Below are positions 9,348-17,289 of a stretch of DNA of 30,735 nucleotides, one piece after another. The DNA comes from Mesostigma viride (taxonomy: Eukaryota; Streptophyta; Mesostigmatophyceae; Mesostigmatales; Mesostigmataceae). Both the position numbers and the translations under genes were made by a program. The stretch spans positions 27,501 through 58,235 of the forward strand of contig RPFO01002250.1 in assembly GCA_009746045.1 (NCBI GenBank), read 5' to 3'. The notes beneath the pieces were generated by a model. It made no database searches. It was not told where the DNA came from and worked only from the letters and a program-made list of their open reading frames with translations. Each line of letters starts with the position of its first letter. The stretch's first letter is position 1.

Positions 9348-9986
9348 ATGACGTTCTACAGGACGAAGGGGGGCGAGTGGATCAATATCACCAAATGGCA
9401 ACAAGAGCGTGACGACTTGGAAGACAGGCTTGAGGGTGTGGTCAGGAGCGCACTCAGGCTTGTGCCGGACATTAAGCTGTCGTTCAAGCCCAAGGAGGGT
9501 GGAGAGGGTCTTCTGACACGTATGCGACCAGACGCGACGGACGCGGTTCTTGTTTTCAATATGGAGGGAGGGGGGATCCCAAGGCCGACCGTAGAGCCAT
9601 TTGAGGAGGTGCTTGTGAGATGTGGTGCTATAAGGCGAAAGGATTATTCGAAAGCCCGCAATTGGCATGAGACCGTTGATGCTGATGGTAATGTCATTCG
9701 AAAACCGATAATGGGTTATGATCTGGGAGAAGGGTGTGAGGGTTTGGGGAATGAGGGACGGTTCAAGTGGGTCATCTTGAAAGACGGCAAGTACTTCAAG
9801 CTTGACAATGAGGACCGGCTGTTCCTGTCTTCTGGAAGTTGCAGAATCCGGTTGAGCGAATACGTGCACGAGTGGGGAACCAGCGGTGTTGACGAGTTTG
9901 AGAAGGCGGTTTCTGATGTGCTGTCCGCCTTCGGGCAGAAGTACAAGTTCGAGTGCGTCAATGATGCGAATCGATATTGTGACTGA
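9348..9986 (+). CDS. Family-A protein of unknown function, copy 1
   Basis: A 212-residue protein. The start is ATG 9348, directly after the conserved cassette ending GCAG, exactly as in its paralogue at 11501 (both begin MTFYRT). No known domain is recognised. Features visible: a central block PTVEPFEEVLVRCGAIR, a DxDGN turn, the segment RFKWVILKDGKYFK, and a C-terminal YVHEWG...GVDEFEKAV...LSAFGQ.YKFEC ending NRYCD. Compared with the paralogue it has a 10-residue insertion (NITKWQQERD) near the N-terminus and a different middle. Both copies read cleanly, which suggests selection. Function unknown. Confidence 0.75.
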   Translation: MTFYRTKGGEWINITKWQQERDDLEDRLEGVVRSALRLVPDIKLSFKPKEGGEGLLTRMRPDATDAVLVFNMEGGGIPRPTVEPFEEVLVRCGAIRRKDYSKARNWHETVDADGNVIRKPIMGYDLGEGCEGLGNEGRFKWVILKDGKYFKLDNEDRLFLSSGSCRIRLSEYVHEWGTSGVDEFEKAVSDVLSAFGQKYKFECVNDANRYCD

Positions 9987-10007
9987 CAAGTTTATCGATT
10001 GAAATGA

Positions 10008-10140
10008 TCAATATCGGCTGCGAGTTTTTGTTGTAATAAATAAATGAATAAAAAATCTTACATTTTTTTTAGTTTTTTCAAGCCAACGACCGTTGAAGGT
10101 GAGAAAGGTATATCCGTCCAACGGTGTTTGTGGTTCGCAG
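10008..10140 (+). promoter_or_regulatory. Partial gene-upstream cassette, copy 2 (diverged)
   Basis: The 3' half of the cassette: TTGTAATAAATAAATGAATAAA, TTTTTTCAAG, a diverged palindrome (CCAACGACCGTTGA, 10082), GGTGAGAAAGGTATAT, CCAACGGTGT and a terminal CGCAG followed by ATG at 10141. The first two palindromes of the full cassette are absent. Confidence 0.65.
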
Positions 10141-10248
10141 ATGACATTGGAAAGAGTGGTATATGAGGCCATCATCAATAGTTTGGGATTACTAGTTTTT
10201 GGAAGCCAACGGCCGTTGGGATGGAGAAATGTCAAAAGGGGGGGTTGA
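10141..10248 (+). pseudogene. Short remnant ORF after a cassette
   Basis: ATG 10141 stands in the exact position of the other cassette-driven starts, but the frame ends after 35 codons and its 3' part runs through a perfect palindrome (10206-10219). The first residues (MTLERVVYE) do not match family A beyond MT. The likely reading is a gene remnant left after deletion of the body; a genuine micropeptide is less likely. Confidence 0.35.
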
Positions 10249-10325
10249 GTAAAATATAAGGACATGCGTACGTCTTATAAGGACAACCTACGTATTACGC
10301 ACGTGCCAATTGGCGCAGGGCAGGG

Positions 10326-11116
10326 ATGGCGGAGACGGGCGAGCTGGAATCTTCGACCCGCGCTGCGATTGCCTGCGTGGCAGCAAACGTACTTAACCGG
10401 GCTCGCGAGATCCACGGATGGGTACGGCAGCACGAGAAGCGCCTGGGTCGCCAGTTTGCGGTTTTGGTCGTGTATGACTCGTTCGCCTCAGTAGGACGAC
10501 AGATTAATCTCCAGTTGCTGGACATGTACTTCGCCTTGGCTGGCGGATTCTACAAGCCCACGCCGGCGGATCGGGTTCCACTCAATCGAGACGTAGAGTT
10601 TCGACTTTTGGTGTCGTATGTCGGAAAGGTTGGGTGGGACCAGTGGGAGAAAGACCAGTGGGGGAAATTTCCAGACGCGAGTGAGGCGCAGCCGAGATTG
10701 ACCGTATCGGCGAGAGTAGAGGGGGGGGGTTTGAAGGTTTCCATTTTACATTCGGGAATTCCGAGTCCGTGAAATTGACGTTTTCACGGATGATCGTTCT
10801 CCCGGGGGTGGGAGGGCCGATGCTGGGCTCGCTTCCAAAGTGTTGCTCGAATCAGGCGTGCTCTGTGATGGAGGGTGTCCACCGCAAGTGCGGGGGTTGT
10901 CGAGACGTCCGGTATTGTGCTGCCGAATGCCAGCGTGCGGACTGGGAGGAACACAAGAAGTGGTGTAACAAGTATCGTGAGGCGAGAAAGTCTCTCAGCA
11001 CTATGCACGGCGACGTTACAGACAGCTGGTCTGGTGTCAATTTGGCCGGACTTGTAATTCGGATGGGGGGTGAAGTGCATTTCAAGTTCAAAGGTGAAAT
11101 GTTCAAGGTTTTTTGA
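10326..11116 (+). CDS. MYND-type zinc-finger protein, frame broken at a G run
   Basis: Paralogue of the gene at 657. The first part (from ATG 10326, MAETGELES) carries the same N-terminal domain (FAVLVVYDSF, EFRLLVSYV). The frame then fails at a run of nine G (10721-10729). Past that run the -1 frame continues without interruption as GFEGFHFTFGNSESVKLTF and leads into the MYND finger (10842-10970: KCGGC, YCAAEC, QRADW, H-x3-C). One additional base in the G run would restore a single protein of about 263 residues, the length of its paralogue. A consensus error is therefore more likely than a true pseudogene. Start and end match the paralogue; the C-terminus differs (GEVHFKFKGEMFKVF). Confidence 0.75.
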
Positions 11117-11222
11117 GGGGACTAAATCGTACCCCAGGGCGATTTGTGAGGCGATGTCCGCGCTGGGGGAACAGTACCCCTGTTCGACTGCGTGAGGGGA
11201 ATGGATTCTGCGACTGAAGAAA
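11117..11222. pseudogene. Fragment of a family-A gene 3' end
   Basis: Between the MYND gene and the next cassette there is GGCGATTTGTGAGGCGATGTCCGCGCTGGGGG-type text and TTCGACTGCGTGAG..TCTGCGACTGAAG, which parallels the last 60-80 bases of the family-A gene (GTTCGTGAGGTGATGTCCGCG and GCGACTGAAG at 12040-12118). It is a decayed tail of a third family-A copy. Confidence 0.5.
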
Positions 11223-11500
11223 TTTTGGGTGTGATTTTCTTGCGCCAACGGCCGTTGGAACTTGCAAATTAGGGTTTGATTTTCTTTGCAACCGGAAGTA
11301 GGGTGTGGTTTGCCACGTGGCACCATGGATGTAATTAATAAATGCATAATAAAACATTTTTCGTGCGCCAACGGCCGTTGGAGACTGAAAACTAGTGTGT
11401 GATTTGTGCGCGTAATAAATCTTAAAATTCTTGTTGTTTTTTCAAGCCAACGGCCGTTGACGGTGAGAAATGTATATCAAACGGTGTCGGTGGGTTGCAG
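11223..11500 (+). promoter_or_regulatory. Gene-upstream cassette, copy 3
   Basis: The same length (278 bp) and element order as the copy at 9070: perfect palindromes at 11245 and 11368, a third (CCAACGGCCGTTGA) at 11457, the segment GCCACGTGGCACC, AATTAATAAATGCATAATAAAA, GTAATAAATCTTA, and GGTGAGAAATG...GGGTTGCAG before the ATG. Confidence 0.75.
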
Positions 11501-12118
11501 ATGACGTTCTACAGGACGGAGGGGGGCGAGTGGATCAACTTGGAAGACAGGCTTCTGGGAGTGGTTAAGAGCGCGCTCAGGCTTCTGCCGGACATTAAGC
11601 TGGATTTTAAGCCCAAGGAGGGTGAAAGGTCTCTTTTGAAACCGGATGTCGCGAAGGCCGCGGCTCTTGTTTTCAATATCGAGGGTCGGGGACTCCCAAA
11701 CCCGACCGTAGAGCCATTTGAGGAGGTGCTTGTGAGGTGTGGTGCTATAAGGCCCTATGATCCATCAATACCCAGCCCAATTTGTTTTCAGTCGATCGAT
11801 GCTGATGGTAATGAAAGTTGGATACAGATGACGCGGCCATATGAGAGGGGAGAAGGGTTTAAGGGTTTAGGGGAGGTGGGACGGTTCGAATGGGTCATCT
11901 TGAAGGACGGCAAGTACTTCAAGCATCACACTGACCTGATCATCGACCGGCTGTTCGTGTCTGCTGGAGATTGCATGTTCTGGTTGAGGGAATACGTGCA
12001 TGAGTGGGGACCCGACGGTGTTGACGAGTTTGAGAAAGCGGTTCGTGAGGTGATGTCCGCGCTGGGGCAGGAGTACAAGTTCGAGTGCGTGACTGACGCG
12101 AATCGATTATGCGACTGA
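11501..12118 (+). CDS. Family-A protein of unknown function, copy 2
   Basis: A 205-residue paralogue of the protein at 9348, starting MTFYRTEGGEWIN directly after the cassette. Shared blocks are LLPDIKLDFKPKEG, PTVEPFEEVLVRCGAIR, DADGN, RFEWVILKDGKYFK, YVHEWGPDGVDEFEKAV and a C-terminal NRLCD. It lacks the 10-residue N-terminal insertion of copy 1 and carries its own segment in the middle (YDPSIPSPICFQS). No domain is recognised. The high similarity of both the ORF and its 278-bp upstream block says that gene and regulatory cassette were duplicated together. Confidence 0.75.
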   Translation: MTFYRTEGGEWINLEDRLLGVVKSALRLLPDIKLDFKPKEGERSLLKPDVAKAAALVFNIEGRGLPNPTVEPFEEVLVRCGAIRPYDPSIPSPICFQSIDADGNESWIQMTRPYERGEGFKGLGEVGRFEWVILKDGKYFKHHTDLIIDRLFVSAGDCMFWLREYVHEWGPDGVDEFEKAVREVMSALGQEYKFECVTDANRLCD

Positions 12119-12419
12119 AGTGTTGGGTGTGATTTTCTTTGCGCCAACGGCCGTTGGAACCTGCAAATTAGGGTTTGATTTTCTTTGCGCCAACGGCCGT
12201 TGGCAGCTGGAAAGTTGGGTGTGATTCGCCACGTGGCACTATGGATGTAATCAATAAATGCATAATAAAAATTTTTTTCGTGCATTTTTCGTGCGCCAAC
12301 GGCCGTTGGAGGCTGGAAAATGGTGTGATTTTCGTGCGAGTAATAAATCATTCTTGTTGTTTCAAGCCAACGGCCGTTGACGGTGAGAAATGTGTATCAA
12401 ACGGTGTTGGTGGTCGCAG
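12119..12419 (+). promoter_or_regulatory. Gene-upstream cassette, copy 4 (extended)
   Basis: Like copies 1 and 3 but about 20 bp longer, with four palindromes (12144, 12190, 12296, 12367) because one palindrome unit is duplicated near the start. It has GCCACGTGGCAC, GATGTAATCAATAAATGCATAATAAAA, GGTGAGAAATGTGTATC and a final TCGCAG before ATG 12420. It precedes a protein unrelated to family A. Confidence 0.75.
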
Positions 12420-13202
12420 ATGGCGGTCAAATGCACGGTTGCGTGGTGCCAGGAAGCGAGAGCAGGAGGGGATGACTTGTGCGTGCGTCATGTCAGCGTG
12501 CGAACGGGAATGGCAGGGAGGGTGAAGGATTTGTTTGCAAAAAAGGGGGGGTGTATCGCCCGGGATTGCCAGCTTCCATTCGGGACGGATTGCATGCCTT
12601 TTTGTGATGGACACGCCAAGTTGTCAGGGGAGATGCAAGAGGTGATCAAAGGAGGCTTGTTGTTTGTGCATGGCGAGTCCAGTGCTGGTGAAGGACCTCT
12701 TGTCCTGAGTTTTGAGGTGGACAGTGCTGGAAGTCTGGAAAGAATGGCGGTCAGGTCGCGGGAATGGATGTTGAATCACCCTGACTTTGACTCGTATGCC
12801 TACTGCCAAGGTTTCGGGGACGCCGTTTTTACATGGATGCTGTGCTCGGAGGATGACGTGCATGCGATTGTTTCGCATGACGACTTGGATATCGCAGGCG
12901 CGATGGGCGCAGACCTGTTGTTGTATTTCATGATTGGATGGGGTTGCGGATTTTTGGAAGGTGATTGGTGGGTCCCGCACCTCGCAAGGCTTACTTTTGC
13001 GGTCGGCGAATTGCCTGTACCTGTTGAAGTCTCAAAAACTCGTGTGGAGATGGCTGCCGTTCTGGCATCGGGGGTTAAGCGCCAAGCCCGATTTGCCATG
13101 ACCGTTGTTGCTGGTGCTGAGGGGGAGGAAATTGAAAAGGTCGTGGAAAGGGTCGTCCTGGCCTCTGCTTTGGTGGAGAGAGCAAGGAATGCATGCGACT
13201 AG
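12420..13202 (+). CDS. Paired Cys/His-cluster protein, family B copy 1
   Basis: A 260-residue protein starting at ATG 12420 right after the cassette. The N-terminus holds two Cys/His clusters that look like small zinc sites: C-x4-C-x9-C-x2-H (residues about 5-22) and C-x4-C-x7-C-x3-C-x2-H (about 44-64). The rest is hydrophobic/acidic with no recognised domain; it includes MLNHPDFDSYAYCQGFGDAVF and a Trp-rich stretch GWGCGFLEGDWWVPHLARL. It shares its start context and the cluster layout with the proteins at 14610 and 13802, so a lineage-specific family is proposed. Zinc binding is inferred from spacing only; function unknown. Confidence 0.7.
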   Translation: MAVKCTVAWCQEARAGGDDLCVRHVSVRTGMAGRVKDLFAKKGGCIARDCQLPFGTDCMPFCDGHAKLSGEMQEVIKGGLLFVHGESSAGEGPLVLSFEVDSAGSLERMAVRSREWMLNHPDFDSYAYCQGFGDAVFTWMLCSEDDVHAIVSHDDLDIAGAMGADLLLYFMIGWGCGFLEGDWWVPHLARLTFAVGELPVPVEVSKTRVEMAAVLASGVKRQARFAMTVVAGAEGEEIEKVVERVVLASALVERARNACD

Positions 13203-13215
13203 GTGTTTTTGGTCG

Positions 13216-13229
13216 CCAACGGCCGTTGG
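13216..13229. repeat. Single palindrome between genes
   Basis: Perfect CCAACGGCCGTTGG 14 bases after the stop of the upstream gene, followed by ACTTGCAAAAT as in the cassettes. Confidence 0.9.
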
Positions 13230-13273
13230 ACTTGCAAAATGTCCTGTGAGCTGAGTCCGTTTCTTAACTTGCC

Positions 13274-13617
13274 ATGGACGTCGGTTGTGCAGGGGCAGGG
13301 TGTAGGATGGAGTGCGGAAAAGAAGGAAAGGAAGGGGGGAGACTACAAAGGAAAACCTGATAGAGATTGTGGAGGCCGAACTGGAAGACCTGCCCGATCT
13401 GGTTCTCGAAGAGGACGGGCAATTGCACGCTGAACGTCTTGATGGCGTGGGCATGATGATGTCGGAGGTTGATGGGTATGGTGGAATTGCTAAAGGTGTA
13501 TTGCGTAAATTGAGGCGTGAGGAGGATGTGGGGACTCCGGCTCATGTTTTGGTCAGTTTTATGAACGACAATTGGGGTCGAATGCAACCCACTAAAGATG
13601 GGGAGGATGTTGACTAG
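13274..13617 (+). CDS. Small acidic protein with broken frame
   Basis: Two frames seem to belong together. ATG 13274 opens a short Cys-containing segment (MDVGCAGAGCRMECGKEGKE), but that frame stops soon after. From a run of six G at 13334-13339 the -1 frame continues openly as ETTKENLIEIVEAELEDLPDLVLEEDG and ends at TAG 13615-13617 (GEDVD). The second frame has no ATG of its own near its start. The C-terminal part is acidic with a basic RKLRREE patch. No domain is recognised; the Cys segment may be a relic of the clusters in neighbouring family B. Possibly a truncated family-B relative. Confidence 0.45.
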
Positions 13618-13801
13618 AATGTGATTTTAGGATGAATGTAAATTTATTTAATAAAGAAGAATCATTTGGAAAAAATCGCCTGATGGTGTCAAGTTTTGTG
13701 CGTCTAAGGCCAACGGCCGTTGGGATGTGTGGAATTTAACAGGGCCAACGGCCGTTGACCCTGCTGAATGCGTGCGTTTGCGGGTGGTGTAAAAAATATC
13801 G
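13618..13801. other. Spacer with two palindromes
   Basis: AATAAAGAAG at 13651 fits a poly(A) signal for the gene before. Palindromes lie at 13710-13723 (perfect) and 13745-13758 (CCAACGGCCGTTGA). The stretch after the second one can be read as NACVCGWCKK in a frame one base off the next gene. Confidence 0.6.
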
Positions 13802-14383
13802 ATGTGCACAGATGGACCCATTCGATGCGAACATCCGGATTGTCAATGGGAAGGAATGCCGACGGACAGCGAGTGGTTCTGTCCCAAGCATTCTGACGTA
13901 TGGGGGGCGTTGTTTGCCGAAATCGAGAGCGGGCTGATGACGATTGACCGTCACATCGTGACGAAAAAGTGGAAGCCTTGGCCCAACAACATGGTTTTGG
14001 TCTTGTACTATGTTGACAAGAAGCCTCGATTCATGCTGCGTGATGCAGAGTGGGTGATAGAGGAGGTGGGACAGATGCGACCTGGAGAGGGGATAGGCGG
14101 AGAGGACAAGCCGCCAAGGCATGTGTGGGCTTACATGGGAGACCATCCCGACTGTCCAACGGCCAAAGTGTGGCATGATATGGGAAGGGACATGGCCACG
14201 GAGTCCGCGTATGAGTGCGCGCGACTCGTGACAGCGCTCTTGAAGGGGGAGGTGAAAGACCTGATGCGCAAGGGGGGGTTGGTAGAGCAGATTAGACAGC
14301 AGATTAGACGTGTGTGTGATTTTGATGAGGAGATTGATGAGAAGCCGGCAAAGAGGGGCAGGATGGACAGAATTGCTCAGTAA
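13802..14383 (+). CDS. Family B protein, copy 2 (start uncertain)
   Basis: From ATG 13802 the frame gives 193 residues. The start contains a Cys/His cluster C-x4-C-x12-C-x2-H (RCEHPDC...WFCPKH), followed by DVWGALFAEIESGLMTID, which aligns by eye with KLSGEMQEVIKGGLLFVH in the protein at 12420. Just upstream, in a frame that would join if one base were missing from the A6 run at 13791-13796, is CVCGWCKK, probably the first cluster of the pair. The true start may therefore lie further left. The C-terminus is helical and basic (LLKGEVKDLMRKGG...RQQIRRVC) and ends KPAKRGRMDRIAQ, NLS-like. A palindrome half lies inside the gene at 14156. Function unknown. Confidence 0.65.
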   Translation: MCTDGPIRCEHPDCQWEGMPTDSEWFCPKHSDVWGALFAEIESGLMTIDRHIVTKKWKPWPNNMVLVLYYVDKKPRFMLRDAEWVIEEVGQMRPGEGIGGEDKPPRHVWAYMGDHPDCPTAKVWHDMGRDMATESAYECARLVTALLKGEVKDLMRKGGLVEQIRQQIRRVCDFDEEIDEKPAKRGRMDRIAQ

Positions 14384-14609
14384 GAAAGAGAGGGAGAAAA
14401 TATGATTTGATTAATCTGATGCGTGTAATTGAAACTAATTTATTTTGTCTCATAAAACTTCTTTGAACGGACCTTCTTTGAACCAACAATTATTGCACAA
14501 AAAGACTAGATTGAGAATTGTGTGAGAAAGACGCCAGAGGGGGTTCTGACGGTCCTTATTGCCCCTGTTATACAATGGCTGCTGTATGGGACTCATGGCA
14601 ATTGCGCAG
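14384..14609. other. Intergenic, no gene seen
   Basis: AT-rich spacer. It contains a short duplicated motif (CTTCTTTGAAC / CTTCTTTGAAC at about 14458 and 14472). No palindrome is present here, unlike most other spacers in this gene row. Confidence 0.5.
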
Positions 14610-15396
14610 ATGGCAACGAAATGCAAAATCTGTACGGAGCCCGTAAGGGTCGAGGGACTGTGCGCGGAACATTACAAGTTCCTGCAAGCGCACGACCTCG
14701 AGTACCAAAATGCCAAGGATCCATACGGGGGGTGTGGATTTCTTAGATGTGATAGACCACTGGAGGGATTGGATGTGTATTGCAAGACACATCTACCTTT
14801 TGCCGAGAAGTTGGAGGACGTGTGCGCTCGTGGGATCGCATACGTAGCAAGTTTGCAGATGTTGATGGGGAAGACCGGAATGACACGCTCGGTCCTCCAC
14901 TTCACGGCAACGCACACTGGGGAACGGAAAGTTGAGCTGGTGCGCCTCGACAGGCAGGGACTCGAGATTTTTGCAGAGGGGGACAGCGCGTACGGGTTTG
15001 CTCATGGGCTTAACGTTACCATGGGGGATTCCTTGCAGGGTGTGGCGCGTGAATGCGCGTACACCTTGATGAAGAATAGGATTTGTGGAAGCACAAAGAC
15101 TGCACAAGGATATTTTGGAGGCTCTTCTTGCCGCAGAGCCGGTGGGACTGCCGACGCTCCCGAGGCCTGAGGAGCGGGACCGTTTGATCAGGATGGTGGT
15201 GAAGGCGGATATAGATGCAGATGTGGAGGCCGCAAAGGCGAAGGCAGAGGAAGCGCGTCGTGCAAAGGAGGAATCGGATCAAGAACTGTTGGAGAAGATG
15301 CAGAGCTCCAACAAAATTTTGCATCGTTTGGGGATGGCGGACGTCGCTTATGCATGCGAGTCCGGGAAGGGGAAGAAACAAAAGAGGAAAAGATAA
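14610..15396 (+). CDS. Family B protein, copy 3, with frame break
   Basis: ATG 14610 is chosen because its context (CGCAG then ATGGCAACGAAATGC) mirrors the start at 12420; the frame is open back to 14559. The N-terminus has two Cys/His clusters: C-x2-C-x8-C-x2-H (CKIC...LCAEH) and C-x4-C-x10-C-x2-H (CGFLRC...YCKTH). The first frame stops at 15170. A second frame, open from 15073, gives FVEAQRLHKDILEALL and then a Lys/Glu/Ala-rich helical segment (AAKAKAEEARRAKEESDQ) ending in a basic tail KGKKQKRKR at 15396; it has no ATG, so it is likely the true C-terminus. The shift (+1 or -2) falls near 15040-15085 without a homopolymer, so a real mutation or a missed splice is possible here. Confidence 0.6.
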
Positions 15397-15639
15397 TAAT
15401 GGGAATGGTCGCCCACTGTTCTTGTCACAGAAATGCTTTTGTTAATGCTGGCGAACTTGGGACGGTCTTCCGTATTTCAACATTTCCTTGCCTTTAAAAT
15501 TGATTGATGGGTAAATAATAATACTGAGCAAGCCTTCCATTTTATGTGTCTGTGGTCATACAATTTCGTTATTGTTTCAACCCTTGCAACGAGGTTTTTC
15601 TTGTCCCATGCATGTAAGTCTCAACCTTGGTGTCATGGA
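15397..15639. other. Intergenic, no gene seen
   Basis: AT-rich, no palindrome, no supported ORF. GGTAAATAATAATACTG near 15509 is a weak poly(A)-like region for the gene upstream. Confidence 0.5.
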
Positions 15640-16130
15640 ACTGCTTGTCTTTGCATATTACAACCCATTAATGCTCGGATTGCATCATCATGTTCCACCA
15701 AGGGAATAAATGAAGTAGCTATTGAAGCTTGCGTTGGAGAAATCCCCAAATAATCGACTTCTTCTGCTTTACTACTAAATTCTGGTTTATATCGCACATG
15801 AACATAATTATTTTCAACACTAGAGTAACAAGAAAGTAATAAATATTCTGGGGCGAATTTAAATTGATCTTGTTGATGTGGAGGTATAAAAATAGGTATT
15901 TCACTTTTAATTACTTGATTTTTTTGTAATGTATAAAAAGGACAAGAAAACATATTCATTTACTTTACTATGCGTAGCTAAAGATCCAATTAAACCGGTA
16001 TTCGGCCCTTCTGGCGTTTGTATAGGACCATAATGACTAGGATGTATATCATGTAACGTGCGTGTTTGCAAGTTGGCCGTTGACACTCTACGACGGAGCC
16101 AATTTTCGGAAGAACCTGCCTCATTTATGA
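15640..16130 (-). pseudogene. rpoB: Plastid-type rpoB fragment (nuclear plastid DNA)
   Basis: Reading on the minus strand gives RNA polymerase beta-subunit sequence: HDIHPSHYG, then [24 protein letters not shown], then in another frame [42 protein letters not shown] and MQRQAVP, where the match ends. These are conserved blocks of bacterial and plastid beta subunits. The copy is damaged: HYG is followed directly by PIQTPEG, so the usual three residues between them (R-I-C) are missing in frame, and a net one-base loss near 15940-15950 shifts the frame. Only about 150 residues of a protein of over 1,000 are present. AT-rich codon use differs from the GC-rich genes around it. It is a plastid-to-nucleus transfer, now non-functional. 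Confidence 0.85.
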
Positions 16131-16222
16131 ATGCATCGACTGTGTGCATAAATTGTGATCATTGAATTGAACAAAAAAATTCTCTTATTGCCCCAATCAT
16201 GGCTATTCTCTTAATGCCCTAT

Positions 16223-16636
16223 CATGGCTATTTGTTTGTGTATGTTTTGCCCATGTTATTACATTAATGGCATGATGTTGTGGATTGCTCTATCTATGAT
16301 GGTTGTTCGTTTGTGTATGCTTTGCCCATGTTGTTACAGTAATGGCATGATGTTGTGGATTGCTAGCTCAATCTATGATGGTTGTTCGTTTGTGTATGCT
16401 TTGCCCATGTTGTTACAGTAATGGCATAATGTTGTGGATTGCTAGCTCAATCTATGATGGTTGTTCGTTTGTGTATGCTTTGCCCATGTTGTTACAGTAA
16501 TGGCATGATTTTCTGGATTGTTAGCTCAATCTATGATGGTTGTTCGTTTGTGTATGCTTTGCCCATGTTGTTACAGTAATGGCATGATTTTGTGGATTGC
16601 TCAACCTATGAGGGTTTGGTTGTTTGTGTATGTTTT
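16223..16636. repeat. 79-bp tandem repeat, about 5 copies
   Basis: The anchor TTTGCCCATGTTGTTACAG recurs at about 16246, 16321, 16400, 16479 and 16558 (spacings 75, 79, 79, 79), with a degenerate end near 16632. Units include GGTTGTTCGTTTGTGTATGC, AATGGCATGATGTTGTGGATTG and TAGCTCAATCTATGAT. Open frames through it are caused by the repeat. Confidence 0.9.
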
Positions 16637-16644
16637 GCGCGCAG

Positions 16645-16743
16645 ATCACAATGGATTGCACCATCTGCCGCAGCAAGCGAAGCCCCCTTACTGGTTCCAA
16701 GATCTTATCCTGGATGCCAAGCAGGCTGGCGAAGGGTATCCCA
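16645..16743 (+). CDS. Possible small 5' exon
   Basis: A GC-richer island of 99 bases, preceded by TTTTGCGCGCAG and followed by GTACGTAC, both fitting splice-site rules. Read in the phase that joins the next candidate exon at 17290 it contains an ATG (16651) and MDCTICRSKRSPLTGS. Another frame of the same island is also open. The evidence is only splice-like edges, composition and phase, so it is tentative. Confidence 0.25.
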
Positions 16744-17289
16744 GTACGTACTTTGAAACTTGATGCCGCAAAACAACTACAACTTCGTTTTAACCCTTTA
16801 GCCGTTTTGAGTGATATTTACAGCGGACATTACATTTTTGTTGCTACGGGATGAGAATTGAGCTTTGTAATGCTAGCAGGTGTCACAAACCAAACTGTCC
16901 GCTATTTGTAGTGGGCATTTATTGTTAGAGCTTGCAGCTGGGTCCCTGCTCCTCCACATGCAACCTTGGTGTTCATGAGCCCTTTACTAGCTTCCTTTCT
17001 GTCAGGGGGTGCTATATTTGGCACCCATAGGACATTGCAATATGACCAATGACATGACCCCCAAGGTGGTGAATATATGTGTGTGCTTGTGTCCTATAAT
17101 GGACCATAACTAACTATTAGGTTGGTTTGTGGACATTATCATGGAAAGTGACCATTGCCCGGTTTTTATAGCGGGCAGTTGGACACGGTTTTAAGGGTTG
17201 ACCTATTAGCTTTGTCAGGTGTGTGTGCTGCACCGCACCGCTTGCTAACATATTCGGCGGATTTCTTCTTTGTCGTCTGCGTGTCACAG
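16744..17289. other. Gene-free stretch before the Pro-rich exon
   Basis: No supported coding sequence, palindrome or tandem repeat. A pyrimidine-rich end (TTCTTCTTTGTCGTCTGCGTGTCACAG) at 17263-17289 fits a 3' splice site for the exon starting at 17290. Confidence 0.4.

Noticed and set aside
16624-16854. Plus-strand ORF ending DIYSGHYIFVATG taken as a second plastid fragment
   Set aside because: No plastid protein could be recognised in it, and it crosses a plausible splice donor at 16744; kept only as a tentative exon up to that point.
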